This document shows positions 45,226 through 54,141 of a DNA stretch of 64,000 bases, piece after piece; position 1 is the stretch's first letter; each line of letters opens with the position of its first letter. The DNA comes from Clostridiales bacterium (GTDB taxonomy: Bacteria; Bacillota; Clostridia; Lachnospirales; Lachnospiraceae): NCBI GenBank assembly GCA_021199255.1, contig JAJQIK010000090.1:83169-147168 (forward strand), in the 5' to 3' direction. A program made the position numbers and the translations under genes. The notes under the pieces were generated by a model. That model had not been told where the DNA came from and ran no database searches. It saw only the letters and a list, made by a program, of their open reading frames with translations.

Positions 45226-45245
45226 AAAGGAAAACGTTTTCCTTT
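45226..45245 (-). promoter_or_regulatory. cre-like operator palindrome of the GH13 gene
   Basis: AAAGGAAAACGTTTTCCTTT is a perfect 20-bp palindrome whose core GAAAACGTTTTC fits the LacI/CcpA-type half-sites around a central CG. It lies just downstream of the -10 box, covering roughly +3 to +22, a position that would block transcription when bound. Confidence 0.75.
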
Positions 45246-45253
45246 TTAACTAC

Positions 45254-45282
45254 ATCATAACGGCTGCTTCCTCAAAAAGCAA
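45254..45282 (-). promoter_or_regulatory. Promoter for the GH13 gene
   Basis: Minus strand TTGCTT (45277-45282), 17-bp spacer, TATGAT (45254-45259), about 75 bp before the ATG and directly upstream of the palindromic operator. Confidence 0.7.
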
Positions 45283-45306
45283 GTAAAAATTTCTCCAAAG
45301 CAGTTT

Positions 45307-46671
45307 TTAATTTTTAAAGCTGTGGATCGGCGCCGGAATCCTGCCGCCGCGGTTAACGAAGGCCTCGCAGGAAAAGGGATTCACCGGCATAATCGGCGCA
45401 TAACCAAACAGGCCGCCAAATTCTACCTTATCTCCCAGCGTCTTGCCGATGGCGGGAATGATACGAACCGCGGTGGTCTTCTGGTTCACCATGCCGATTG
45501 CCATTTCATCTGCAATAATCCCCGCGATCGTCGTATTGGGCGTGCTGCCCGGAATGGCGATCATATCCAGTCCCACGGAGCATACGCAGGTCATTGCCTC
45601 CAGCTTCTCTAAAGTCAGCGCCCCCGCCGTCACGGCGTCGATCATTCCCTGATCCTCGCTGACCGGAATAAAGGCGCCGCTCAAACCGCCCACATAGGAG
45701 GACGCCATGACGCCTCCCTTCTTTACCTGGTCATTCAGCAGCGCCAGAGCCGCCGTTGTCCCCGGCGCTCCCGCATACTCCAGGCCGATCTCGCACAGAA
45801 TATCCGCCACGCTGTCGCCAATGGCGGGAGTAGGCGCCAGGGACAGATCCACGATGCCAAAGGGAATCCCCAGCATTTTAGAGGCTTCCTGCGCTACCAG
45901 TTGTCCCACTCTCGTCACCTTGAAGGCGGTCTTTTTAATCGTCTCACATAATACTTCAAAATTCTCGCCCCGTACTTTTTCCAACGCAGTCTTCACCACG
46001 CCGGGGCCGCTGACGCCCACATTGATGACCGCGTCCGCCTCCGTCACGCCATGAAATGCCCCTGCCATAAAGGGATTGTCATCCGGTGCGTTGCAGAACA
46101 CTACCAGCTTCATACAGTCCATGCTGTCATGATCCTGACTGACCTCAGCCGTTTCCTTAATGATATCTCCCATCAGGCGCACGGCGTCCATATTAATTCC
46201 CGTCTTAGAGGAGCCCAGATTGACAGAACTGCATACGCGCTCCGTGGAATGAAGCGCCTGCGGAATCGAACGGATTAACAGTTCATCTGCTTTCGTCATC
46301 CCCTTCGAGACCAGCGCGGAATAGCCGCCGATCAGGTTAACCCCTACCGCCTTGGCCGCCCGATCCATGGTCTGCGCCAGCGTCACGAAGTCATCGGCGG
46401 ATTGGCAGGCCGCCCCGCCTACCAGCGCCATTGGAGTAACTGATATTCTTTTATTGACAATCGGAATCCCGTATTCCTTCTCGATCTCCTGTCCCACCCG
46501 CACTAAATCTTTGGCCGTCGTTGTTATTTTCCGGTAAACCTTATCGTTTACCTTTTCCAAATCAGAATCTATACAGTCTAATAAGCTGATGCCCAATGTG
46601 ATCGTTCTGACGTCCAGATTTTCCCTGGCAATCATCTCATTGGTTTCCGCCGCTTCATATAAATTAATCAT
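45307..46671 (-). CDS. PFL family protein, UPF0210/DUF711
   Basis: A 454-residue protein of the UPF0210 family, distantly related to pyruvate formate-lyase-like glycyl-radical folds. Landmarks are [44 protein letters not shown] and [17 protein letters not shown]. Function is unknown. Its partner, the ACT-domain gene UPF0237 (46914-47186), is immediately upstream, the conserved pair in many Firmicutes, suggesting amino-acid-responsive control. GGAGGAAG precedes the ATG. The 242 bp between the two genes show no recognised element. Confidence 0.92.
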   Translation of the reverse strand: MINLYEAAETNEMIARENLDVRTITLGISLLDCIDSDLEKVNDKVYRKITTTAKDLVRVGQEIEKEYGIPIVNKRISVTPMALVGGAACQSADDFVTLAQTMDRAAKAVGVNLIGGYSALVSKGMTKADELLIRSIPQALHSTERVCSSVNLGSSKTGINMDAVRLMGDIIKETAEVSQDHDSMDCMKLVVFCNAPDDNPFMAGAFHGVTEADAVINVGVSGPGVVKTALEKVRGENFEVLCETIKKTAFKVTRVGQLVAQEASKMLGIPFGIVDLSLAPTPAIGDSVADILCEIGLEYAGAPGTTAALALLNDQVKKGGVMASSYVGGLSGAFIPVSEDQGMIDAVTAGALTLEKLEAMTCVCSVGLDMIAIPGSTPNTTIAGIIADEMAIGMVNQKTTAVRIIPAIGKTLGDKVEFGGLFGYAPIMPVNPFSCEAFVNRGGRIPAPIHSFKN

Positions 46672-46913
46672 AATCTTCCTCCATTCCGGGAACCTTTTCG
46701 TTTCAGGAACCGTGCCTTTTCTTATTGTTATCCCTTCCGCCCCATATTCCTATCAGGCGTTTGCGAAACCCATTCATAATGCATATTATCGGAAGGGTCG
46801 CGCAAGCGTGACTGTGTTGGTTATACAATTTGGCAATTTCACAGGCAATTAGAATTTCGCAATCACCTGGCATATCCTTATGATGTAACAGCCCTTGCCA
46901 GGCTGCCCCGCGC

Positions 46914-47186
46914 TCAGATACGGTGCATGGAATCAAAGATTTCTTCCTTCTGGCATCTGATGGCGACGCCAATATCCTCCCCCAGCCTGGCCAGTTCATC
47001 TACAATCACGCCAAAATCCTTAGCCGTCTGATTGGTATCCACAATCATCATCATATTGAAGAACCCCTGTACAATCGTCTGGGAAATATCCAGAATATTA
47101 ATCTGGTTATCCGCCAGATAAGTACATACCCTGGCAATAATACCTACCGCGTCTTTTCCTACTACTGTAATAATTGTCTTTTTCAT
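46914..47186 (-). CDS. ACT domain protein, UPF0237
   Basis: A 90-residue single ACT domain: KTIITVVGKDAVGIIARV, NQINILDISQTI and a C-terminal DIGVAIRCQKEEIFDSMHRI. The frame is open upstream to 47255, but the 23 extra residues are not family-like, so the ATG at 47186 is used. It probably binds a small ligand, perhaps an amino acid, and acts with the PFL-family protein encoded next to it. Confidence 0.92.
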   Translation of the reverse strand: MKKTIITVVGKDAVGIIARVCTYLADNQINILDISQTIVQGFFNMMMIVDTNQTAKDFGVIVDELARLGEDIGVAIRCQKEEIFDSMHRI

Positions 47187-47257
47187 TGTAATCCCATGCC
47201 TTTCTCTGTAATGATGCGCATTATTTCCGCTCTTTGATATACGATACCGTCTCACGC

Positions 47258-48055
47258 CTAAACCGTAATGATATCCGATACTTCGCTTCGCCTCGCCACA
47301 TAAACCGGGAAATCATTGCCGTTATATTTGGTATCCGACATTGTCACCTCCACCCGCACGGACTCATACGCCAGTTCGGGAAGATTATTTTCTTTACTCA
47401 GGTGCCCCAGAACAATCGTCTGCATCTTATCGTGCAGCAGCCTGCTGAGAAGCTTTCCCGCCGCTTCATTGGACAAATGTCCTCTTTCTCCCAGAATACG
47501 CTGTTTCAGATAATAGGGATAGGGGCCGACCTGAAGCATATGTACGTCATGATTGGCTTCCAGATACAGCACATCCAGATTCCTGAAACATTCCACCGTA
47601 TAATCCGTATAGCAGCCAAGATCCGTAAGGATTCCCACCCTCCGGGAGCCATGGCTGATCCGGTACGCCACTGGTTCCGCCGCGTCGTGGGAGGTATGGA
47701 CGGGGTACAGGGATAAATCCTTGACGATACACTTCTCGTCCGGCCTGATCGTCCGAAAAAGCGCTTCCTCGATCTCCCCTACCTGGGAAGACTGTCTGAT
47801 CGCTTCTATCGTGCCCTTCGTGGCGTAAATCGGTATTCCATATTTTCTGGCGAGCACGCCTAATCCACTGATATGATCCGCGTGTTCATGGGTAATAAAG
47901 ATGCCGTCGATCTCGTTCATCTTTAACCCCAGTTCCTTTAACCCTGCTTCTGTCCGCTTACCGCTGATTCCCGCGTCAATCAAAAGGTGCGTGGCTTCGC
48001 TCCCCACATAGACACAGTTTCCGCTGCTGCCGCTGGCAATACTACATAATCTCAT
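47258..48055 (-). CDS. MBL-fold metallohydrolase (YycJ/WalJ family)
   Basis: A 265-residue metallo-beta-lactamase-fold protein. It opens MRLCSIASGSSGNCVYVG and has the metal motif ITHEHADHISGLG, with later His/Asp ligands in VHTSHDAAEPVAY, ILTDLGCYTD and VLGHLSKENN. These are YycJ/WalJ features; homologues coordinate cell division with DNA replication or act as 5' exonucleases. It is not linked to walRK here but lies after the FtsA-like gene by 26 bp. Confidence 0.9.
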   Translation of the reverse strand: MRLCSIASGSSGNCVYVGSEATHLLIDAGISGKRTEAGLKELGLKMNEIDGIFITHEHADHISGLGVLARKYGIPIYATKGTIEAIRQSSQVGEIEEALFRTIRPDEKCIVKDLSLYPVHTSHDAAEPVAYRISHGSRRVGILTDLGCYTDYTVECFRNLDVLYLEANHDVHMLQVGPYPYYLKQRILGERGHLSNEAAGKLLSRLLHDKMQTIVLGHLSKENNLPELAYESVRVEVTMSDTKYNGNDFPVYVARRSEVSDIITV

Positions 48056-48081
48056 CGCTTTGCTGCTTTTCTTTCTGTAAT

Positions 48082-50220
48082 TTATTGTTTCCAGTATATT
48101 TCAATCACATCGCCGCTGTGGATATTCTCCATATACTGTGCTTCCCTGCCGTTTAGTCTGGTCACAATCCCGCTTCCCTTGGGGCGGGACAGGTCGAAAT
48201 CTATGTATTGGAATACATCTACGAAGACATATTCCGTCTTGCCGGTCAGATAAATTTCCTGTCCATTGACTGTAACATGGATTGACATCAAAACAGCGCC
48301 CGGCGTTTCCTGCCCCTGCCCTTCGGCGTCCGGCTGTTCCCCAGAGGTTTCAGCGCCGTAGGAATCGGAATCCTCGAACTGCTCCTGCTCCCGCTTCTCA
48401 TAAGTGCCGTCGTCCTCCGGAAGCTGCGCATAGCTGACCGCCTGATCATATTTGTCCTTATCAGATAACTGCAGCTCTTCCATCGTCCAGATAACGGAAA
48501 AATTCTCATAGACCTGCGTATCCATATCCGCAAGCTTATTATTGACGTAAATATTCATCTCCTGATTAATCAGTACATCCATAAATTCCGCGATCTGCCG
48601 TACCGTATAATAGCTTAAGATTTCAATATGGTCATTTTCTTTAATACTATAATAGCCGGACTGCAGCGCCCCGTTCACACTGGCGAACTTAGGCAGATCG
48701 ACCTTCTTATCATTGACCTCCACCCGCATGGTGGTTCCAAATTCCGGCAGTTGATTGATGTCCAATCGCGCCGGTTCTCCCGCTGTGGACTCTGTCACCC
48801 GAATCTGGTCGTTGGCATGAATCGGGGCGTAGATATCCGTCTCCTTGCCGTTCACCGTGATAACGGCGGCTTCCCCCAAGGCTCCCCGCGCAATCCGCTG
48901 TTTGCCATTCACGTAATAATTCAGTTCCTTTCCCCGCTTCGGGAAAAGACCGTCATTGGGAAATTCGGCCTGCATCGCCGCGTCCACGACGGCTACCTTA
49001 TTGTTGTCATAAATCTTAATCCGCTGCTCGTTAAAATAGACAAAGATAAAATTATTGCTCTGCTCATAAAAGCTCAGACAGATACCGATGGGCGTCACCA
49101 TCAGGGAATCCCTTTTCGCCTCCTGATCCAGAAACTCAATATTCATCATCACTTCCTCGCCGCGGACGGCGACTCTCTCCTTCTGAATATCCAGTTCCCC
49201 GGCAAGCGCCTGGGTATAACCGGGCAGCTTACCGCCGCCGCCCACCACGAATACGGCGCTGACCGATTTATCGCCGTTCAATTCCTTGATTTTATCCGCC
49301 ACCTGCTTCGTCATATCCGCTATCACCGGCGCCGTCACCTTTTCGATCTCTTCTGTGGTAATGGTCTGGGTCAGCCCCATAATATCCTTGTATTCGATCT
49401 GATCCTTAACGCCGGTTTCCCTCTTAATATGCTCCGCCGTCACAAAATCCACCAGACAATGCTTCGCGATAACCTCTGTCAGGCTGTCGCCCGCAACGGG
49501 AATCATTCCATAAGCGATAATGCTGCCGTCTCTGGTAATGGAAATATCCGAGGTACCCGCCCCCACATCTACCAGGGCGATATTCAGCATACGGTACATC
49601 TCCGGAATCGCCACCCGGATCGCCGCAATCGGCTCCAGCGTCAGGTTCACCACTTCCAGCCCAGCAACGCCCACCGCCTTATACAGGCCGTCTACCACAT
49701 CCTCCGGCAGAAACGTCGCGATCAGATCCGCGCCGATGGTCTTAGCCTTATGACCCTCCAAATTGCCGATAGTATAGCCGTTCATATAATAACGGACTAC
49801 CGAATATCCCACGCAATAGAATTTCATATCCATTTCATTGCGCTGCGAAAATTCCTCATAAGCCTTCTCCACTCCCATGGAATCTAAGGCATAGATATCC
49901 TCGCCGCCGACTTCCCCGTCCTCTTCCATTTCCTGATCTACTCTGACGGTTACTGTCCGAAGCACCCGCCCGGCGGCCGCGATACAGACGTCCTTTAATG
50001 GTCTGCCCAGCTTTTCTTCCAATTCCGCTTTCACGTCGCTGATAGTCTTTCCCACCTTATAGATATCGTGAATCTGACCGTCCAGCATGGAGCGGGTATC
50101 ATGCTCTCTGATGCTCTGCGCTGCCACATAGAACTTTTCTCCCACACGATATCCCACCGTCCCTACGATGCTTCTGGTTCCGATATCCAGCCCGAATACT
50201 AATTGTCCCGGAAATTTCAT
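48082..50220 (-). CDS. FtsA-like ATPase with long repeat-bearing C-terminal extension
   Basis: A 712-residue protein, against about 420 for FtsA. Residues 1-400 are an actin/FtsA-like ATPase with phosphate-1 LVFGLDIGTRSIVG, phosphate-2 NIALVDVGAGTSDISIT and the adenosine motif FVVGGGGKLPGYT. From about residue 410 onward there are at least three beta-rich segments sharing a pattern of NG/ND turn, then IxxxDxIxI: APIHANDQIRV, YSIKENDHIEIL and ENIHSGDVIEIYWK (the C-terminus). A Glu/Asp/Gln-rich linker lies near 610-640. The usual C-terminal amphipathic membrane anchor of FtsA is not visible. The ATG overlaps the coaE stop (ATGA). It is located outside any division (dcw) cluster and has no ftsZ next to it, so a role in division is inferred only from the ATPase core. 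Confidence 0.82.
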   Translation of the reverse strand: MKFPGQLVFGLDIGTRSIVGTVGYRVGEKFYVAAQSIREHDTRSMLDGQIHDIYKVGKTISDVKAELEEKLGRPLKDVCIAAAGRVLRTVTVRVDQEMEEDGEVGGEDIYALDSMGVEKAYEEFSQRNEMDMKFYCVGYSVVRYYMNGYTIGNLEGHKAKTIGADLIATFLPEDVVDGLYKAVGVAGLEVVNLTLEPIAAIRVAIPEMYRMLNIALVDVGAGTSDISITRDGSIIAYGMIPVAGDSLTEVIAKHCLVDFVTAEHIKRETGVKDQIEYKDIMGLTQTITTEEIEKVTAPVIADMTKQVADKIKELNGDKSVSAVFVVGGGGKLPGYTQALAGELDIQKERVAVRGEEVMMNIEFLDQEAKRDSLMVTPIGICLSFYEQSNNFIFVYFNEQRIKIYDNNKVAVVDAAMQAEFPNDGLFPKRGKELNYYVNGKQRIARGALGEAAVITVNGKETDIYAPIHANDQIRVTESTAGEPARLDINQLPEFGTTMRVEVNDKKVDLPKFASVNGALQSGYYSIKENDHIEILSYYTVRQIAEFMDVLINQEMNIYVNNKLADMDTQVYENFSVIWTMEELQLSDKDKYDQAVSYAQLPEDDGTYEKREQEQFEDSDSYGAETSGEQPDAEGQGQETPGAVLMSIHVTVNGQEIYLTGKTEYVFVDVFQYIDFDLSRPKGSGIVTRLNGREAQYMENIHSGDVIEIYWKQ

Positions 50221-50825
50221 TGCTTCTGACACAGGTTTTCCCCCAATTTCTTATCAATTTGCCGATATACGCTTTCCAGCGCTCCGCTGTTATCCAATAC
50301 TACCTGACAGTGTTCATAAAACGCTTCCTCCGGCAACTGCCCTTTGATGATCTGATCGATCTTTTCATCCGTATAGCCTCTGGAAGCCTTAAGCCTCCGC
50401 CGTCTTATCTCCTCCGTCGTATGGATATACCACAGTTCATCCACAATGCCGCCATATCCATCTTCAATCAGAAGCGCCGCCTCTATGAAAAGATAATCCA
50501 ATCTGGCCGCCGCCCGCTCCTCTTCAATCATCTGTATAATGGATTCCTTGACCGCGGGGTGAATGATTTCATTCACAGCCAGAAGAAGCCTTCTGTCCCC
50601 AAAAATCACAGCCGCCATTTTCTGTCTGTCGATTTCTCCGTCTTCCCGCAGGATATCCTTTCCCAACAACGCCACCAGCCGCTCATAACACGCCTGCCCC
50701 GGCCTCTCTAAAGTCTCCGCCAGCCGATCCGCCATGACAACGCGGCAGTTACAGCGTTCCTTTAAATATGCCAGAATCTCCGTTTTACCTGCGCCCACGC
50801 CGCCTGTAATCCCTATTATCTTCAT
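50217..50825 (-). CDS. coaE: Dephospho-CoA kinase
   Basis: A 202-residue enzyme that phosphorylates dephospho-CoA, the last step of CoA synthesis. The P-loop is IIGITGGVGAGKTEIL, with later motifs DRLAETLERPGQACYERL, EIIHPAVKE and FIEAALLIEDGYGGIVDELW. GAGG lies 6 nt before the ATG at 50825. It is 30 bp after polA and overlaps the FtsA-like gene by 4 bp. Confidence 0.95.
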   Translation of the reverse strand: MKIIGITGGVGAGKTEILAYLKERCNCRVVMADRLAETLERPGQACYERLVALLGKDILREDGEIDRQKMAAVIFGDRRLLLAVNEIIHPAVKESIIQMIEEERAAARLDYLFIEAALLIEDGYGGIVDELWYIHTTEEIRRRRLKASRGYTDEKIDQIIKGQLPEEAFYEHCQVVLDNSGALESVYRQIDKKLGENLCQKQ

Positions 50826-50855
50826 TCTAATCCTCATTTCTGAGCGTTAACCCTT

Positions 50856-53585
50856 TTATTTGGCCTCATACCAATTCTCTCCCACATGAAGGTCGATTTC
50901 CAGCGTTACCGCAAGATTGGCCGCCCGCTGCATTTCCTCCGTCAGGATGTACCGTACCTGTTCCTCTTCCTCCGCCAAAGTTTCAATCAGCAATTCGTCA
51001 TGAACCTGCAAAATCAACCGGGATTGAAGCTTCTCCCTGTGCAGTCTCTCCCACACCCTGATCATGGCAATCTTCATGATATCCGCCGCCGTCCCCTGAA
51101 TAGGAGAATTCATGGCTACCCGCTCTCCGAAGGAACGCTGCATATAATTACTGGAAGAAAGCTCAGGAATCGGACGCCTGCGCCCATACATCGTAGTCAC
51201 ATAACCGTCCTTCTTCGCCTGCTCCACCATGGTATCCAGAAAGTTCTTCACCTGCGGGTAAGTCTCGAAATACTGTTCAATATACGCCGCCGCTTCTTTC
51301 TTCGAAATGCTTAAATCCTGGCTCAGGCCGAAAGAACTGATGCCATACACAATGCCAAAATTAACCGCCTTGGCATTGCGTCTCTGCAAATCCGTTACTT
51401 CTTCAAAAGGCGTATGGAACACCTTGGACGCCGTGATGCGGTGAATATCCTCATCCATCTTGTAGGCTTCAATCAACTGTTGATCGTCCGACATATGCGC
51501 CAGCACTCTCAGCTCAATCTGGGAATAGTCCGCGTCCATAAACAAATACCCCTCCTGAGGGATAAAGACCTTACGGATTCTTCTGCCCAGTTCCATACGC
51601 ATCGGAATATTCTGTAAATTCGGCTCCGTGGAACTGATTCTTCCCGTCGCCGTAATCGTCTGATTAAAGGTAGAATGAATCCTGCCGGTTTCATCGATAT
51701 AGGCCGCAAGCCCGTCCGCATAAGTGGACTTTAACTTCGCCAGCCCCCTGTATTCTAAGATATCCGATACAATCGGATAGTCCGGCGCCAGCTTCTCCAA
51801 CACCTCCGCCGCCGTGGAATAGCCGGTCTTCGTCTTCTTCCCTCCCGGCAGTCCCATCTGTCCGAAAAGCACCTCTCCCAACTGCCTGGGCGAATTCAGA
51901 TTAAATTCACAGCCCGCCTGATGGTAAATCGAAGCCTCCAGTTCCCTGATCCTGCCCTCCAGAGCTTTCCCATAAGCGCTCAGTTCATCTGGCTTTACTA
52001 AAATACCATACTGCTCCATATCAAACAAGACTCTGGTGAGAGGCATCTCGATTTCATTCATGAGCGCCAGCATCTCCTGCTCTTGCAGCTTTTGCCTGAG
52101 AAGCGGCGCAGCCATCAGGCACACATAAGCGCTATAGCAGGCATATTCCGTAAATTCTCCCGCATTGCGGTCATAGGCGGCGGCGTAAGACCCTTTCCCG
52201 CAGACCTGATTCCGAGCCGGAATCGTAAGCCCCAGATATTCGTTGGCAATATCGTCCACCGCATAATTATTTTTTAAAGGATTGAGCAGATAAGCCGCCA
52301 GCAGAATATCAAAATAACGCTCCTGCCGATATGGCTTCATGACGTCGCTGCTTCCATCTTCCCCACGCCACATCTCTCCCTCTGTGTCGTCTTCGAGAAA
52401 AGGATATAAGCTCTTACTGTCAAAAACGTCCAGTTTACATAACTCCGTTTTATTAAAAGCAATGAGCTTTTGCGTCAGGTATTGTGCCGTGACCAGTCCC
52501 TGGCAGGGAATGAAATAAACCTTCTTCTCCTCCAATGCCATGGCTATTCCCATACACCCGTCCGTCTTCTTCCCGTCGGCAAAAACCGCCAGACCTATCT
52601 CCAGCTTCCCTTCCTTCTGTCTCCCCAATTCCCTGCATCGGTCAAACAGAGCCTCCACCTCGGCAAGTTCCGTAAGCTCTTGGAAATATTCTGTCTGCCG
52701 ATTGGTTACCGCAGCCTCCTGTTCAAATCGCGACAGGAGATTCTTAAATTCCAACTGCCTGCACAGCACATAGGCGTCCTTCGTATAGAAATTGCCCACC
52801 CTGGCCTGTTCAAAAGAATACTGTAGCTGCGCGTTTACCTGAATCGTCGCCAGCGTTTTACTTAAATCCGCCAGTTCCCGATTCTGCTGCAGCGATTCCC
52901 GAATCGATTTCTTGCTAACTTCCTCAATGTGCGCATAGATATTCTCCAGCGAGCCAAACCGCACCATCAGCTCCGTGGCGGTCTTTTCGCCCACCTTGGG
53001 CACTCCGGGAATATTATCCGCCGTATCGCCCATCAGCGCTTTTAAATCAATGAACTGCAAAGGCGTCACCTGATATCTGGCTTCCACGTCCTTCGCATAA
53101 TAATCTTCAATTTCCGTCCTGCCGCCCCTGGTCTTGGGGATTCGGATTTTAATATGGTCGGACGCGATCTGCAAAAGATCCCTGTCGCCTGACACAAGGG
53201 CCACCTCCATGCCCTCTTTCTCTCCCCGCCTGGCAATCGTTCCCAGAATATCGTCTGCCTCCAGACCGGCTTGCTCCATGATACAGACTCCCATCGCCGT
53301 CAGCATCTGTTTCATAACCGGCACCTGCTCCCGCAGCTCCGGGGGCATCGGTTTTCTGGTTCCTTTATACGCCGCATAAATCTCATGCCGGAATGTGGGG
53401 GCATGGACGTCAAACGCCACCGTCAGGAAATCCGGCTGCTCTTCCTCTATAATCTTAAACATAATATTCAGAAAGCCATATACGGCATTGGTATGCAGTC
53501 CCTGACTGTTACTCAGTTCCGGCACGCCGTAAAAGGCTCTGTTCAATATGCTGTGTCCATCGATCAATACAAGCTTCTGACTCAT
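50856..53585 (-). CDS. polA: DNA polymerase I
   Basis: A 909-residue repair polymerase. The N-terminal 5'-3' exonuclease has LVLIDGHSILNRAFYG, GLEADDILGTIA, SGDRDLLQIA and MGDTADNIPGVPKVGEKTA. The middle domain (about 310-500) lacks the D-x-E proofreading residues, as in most Firmicutes. The polymerase domain has motif A MDADYSQIELRVLAH, motif B RRNAKAVNFGIVYGIS and motif C LILQVHDELL. The ATG at 53585 (MSQKLVLIDGH) is the family start; the frame is open to 53660 but the added residues are not conserved. It lies 46 bp after the zf-HC2 gene. Confidence 0.97.
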   Translation of the reverse strand: MSQKLVLIDGHSILNRAFYGVPELSNSQGLHTNAVYGFLNIMFKIIEEEQPDFLTVAFDVHAPTFRHEIYAAYKGTRKPMPPELREQVPVMKQMLTAMGVCIMEQAGLEADDILGTIARRGEKEGMEVALVSGDRDLLQIASDHIKIRIPKTRGGRTEIEDYYAKDVEARYQVTPLQFIDLKALMGDTADNIPGVPKVGEKTATELMVRFGSLENIYAHIEEVSKKSIRESLQQNRELADLSKTLATIQVNAQLQYSFEQARVGNFYTKDAYVLCRQLEFKNLLSRFEQEAAVTNRQTEYFQELTELAEVEALFDRCRELGRQKEGKLEIGLAVFADGKKTDGCMGIAMALEEKKVYFIPCQGLVTAQYLTQKLIAFNKTELCKLDVFDSKSLYPFLEDDTEGEMWRGEDGSSDVMKPYRQERYFDILLAAYLLNPLKNNYAVDDIANEYLGLTIPARNQVCGKGSYAAAYDRNAGEFTEYACYSAYVCLMAAPLLRQKLQEQEMLALMNEIEMPLTRVLFDMEQYGILVKPDELSAYGKALEGRIRELEASIYHQAGCEFNLNSPRQLGEVLFGQMGLPGGKKTKTGYSTAAEVLEKLAPDYPIVSDILEYRGLAKLKSTYADGLAAYIDETGRIHSTFNQTITATGRISSTEPNLQNIPMRMELGRRIRKVFIPQEGYLFMDADYSQIELRVLAHMSDDQQLIEAYKMDEDIHRITASKVFHTPFEEVTDLQRRNAKAVNFGIVYGISSFGLSQDLSISKKEAAAYIEQYFETYPQVKNFLDTMVEQAKKDGYVTTMYGRRRPIPELSSSNYMQRSFGERVAMNSPIQGTAADIMKIAMIRVWERLHREKLQSRLILQVHDELLIETLAEEEEQVRYILTEEMQRAANLAVTLEIDLHVGENWYEAK

Positions 53586-53631
53586 CGTTTCTATTCCCTT
53601 CCGCCGTCCTCCTGCCAAAGGTTCCTGTCCG

Positions 53632-53955
53632 CTACATACGGAACACAATGCAGAACGCAATGATAATTGCCGCCGCCACCGCCGCTTCCAGACAGACCAG
53701 AATATACCGCAGGGTTCGGTTGATCCTCACCCGGTGTCTGGCATACTCCATCTTCATCAAAAGCGCTTCCTGTAGATTGAAGGTATCTCCCTTTTCCAAC
53801 TGTTCCATACCCTCGGCGACCAGAAACTGAATCGACAATTCTTCTTTACATTCCGGACAGCCCTCTATATGTTCCACAAAGTCCGCCAGCTTCCTTCCCT
53901 CCAGCTCATCCTGCAGAAAGTAAGGTATTTTCTTCTCTGCTTCTTTACAGTCCAT
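53632..53955 (-). CDS. Small zf-HC2 (anti-sigma-like) membrane protein
   Basis: A 107-residue protein. The N-terminus MDCKEAEKKIPYFLQDELEG and FVEHIEGCPECKEEL carry the Hx3Cx2C zinc-binding motif of anti-sigma factors. One C-terminal TM helix (about 82-104) follows a basic stretch. No sigma-factor gene is adjacent; the next gene is polA. It may be an orphan anti-sigma factor, or a zf-HC2 protein with another role. The ATG at 53955 is preferred because the upstream open frame is not conserved-looking. Confidence 0.8.
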   Translation of the reverse strand: MDCKEAEKKIPYFLQDELEGRKLADFVEHIEGCPECKEELSIQFLVAEGMEQLEKGDTFNLQEALLMKMEYARHRVRINRTLRYILVCLEAAVAAAIIIAFCIVFRM

Positions 53956-54029
53956 ATTGATACCACTTCCCAATATCCCGCCTGCGCGGCGCAAAACAAT
54001 CCTTATCCATATATGCCCATGCAAAGTTC

Positions 54030-54058
54030 ATTATATACCATAGCAGGGACTTTTGAAA
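54030..54058 (-). promoter_or_regulatory. Promoter for the zf-HC2-polA operon
   Basis: Minus strand TTTCAA (54053-54058), 17-bp spacer, TATAAT (54030-54035), about 75 bp before the zf-HC2 ATG and just downstream of the GH25 terminator. It is likely the main promoter for polA-coaE-ftsA-like-walJ. Confidence 0.6.
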
Positions 54059-54085
54059 ACCCTAAAATCACGCAAAAACCCCAAA

Positions 54086-54125
54086 GTAAAAAGCCCGGAG
54101 ATTTCTTCACTGAGAAATCCCCGGG
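54086..54125 (-). terminator. Intrinsic terminator after the secreted GH25 gene
   Basis: A 13-bp stem with one mismatch or G-U pair (54094-54106 with 54113-54125), 6-nt loop, then CTTTTTACTTT on the minus strand. Confidence 0.88.
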
Positions 54126-54141
54126 TCAATTTTCCTTGTCC

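Noticed and set aside
46703-46999. 98-codon minus-strand frame between the PFL and ACT genes
   Set aside because: It overlaps the end of the ACT gene in another frame and contains no conserved motif. The gap may hold a decayed gene, but I cannot support one.
48628-49887. 419-codon plus-strand frame
   Set aside because: It is antisense to the FtsA-like gene, rich in His/Arg/Ile in the manner of complementary-strand shadows, with no domain or ribosome-binding site.
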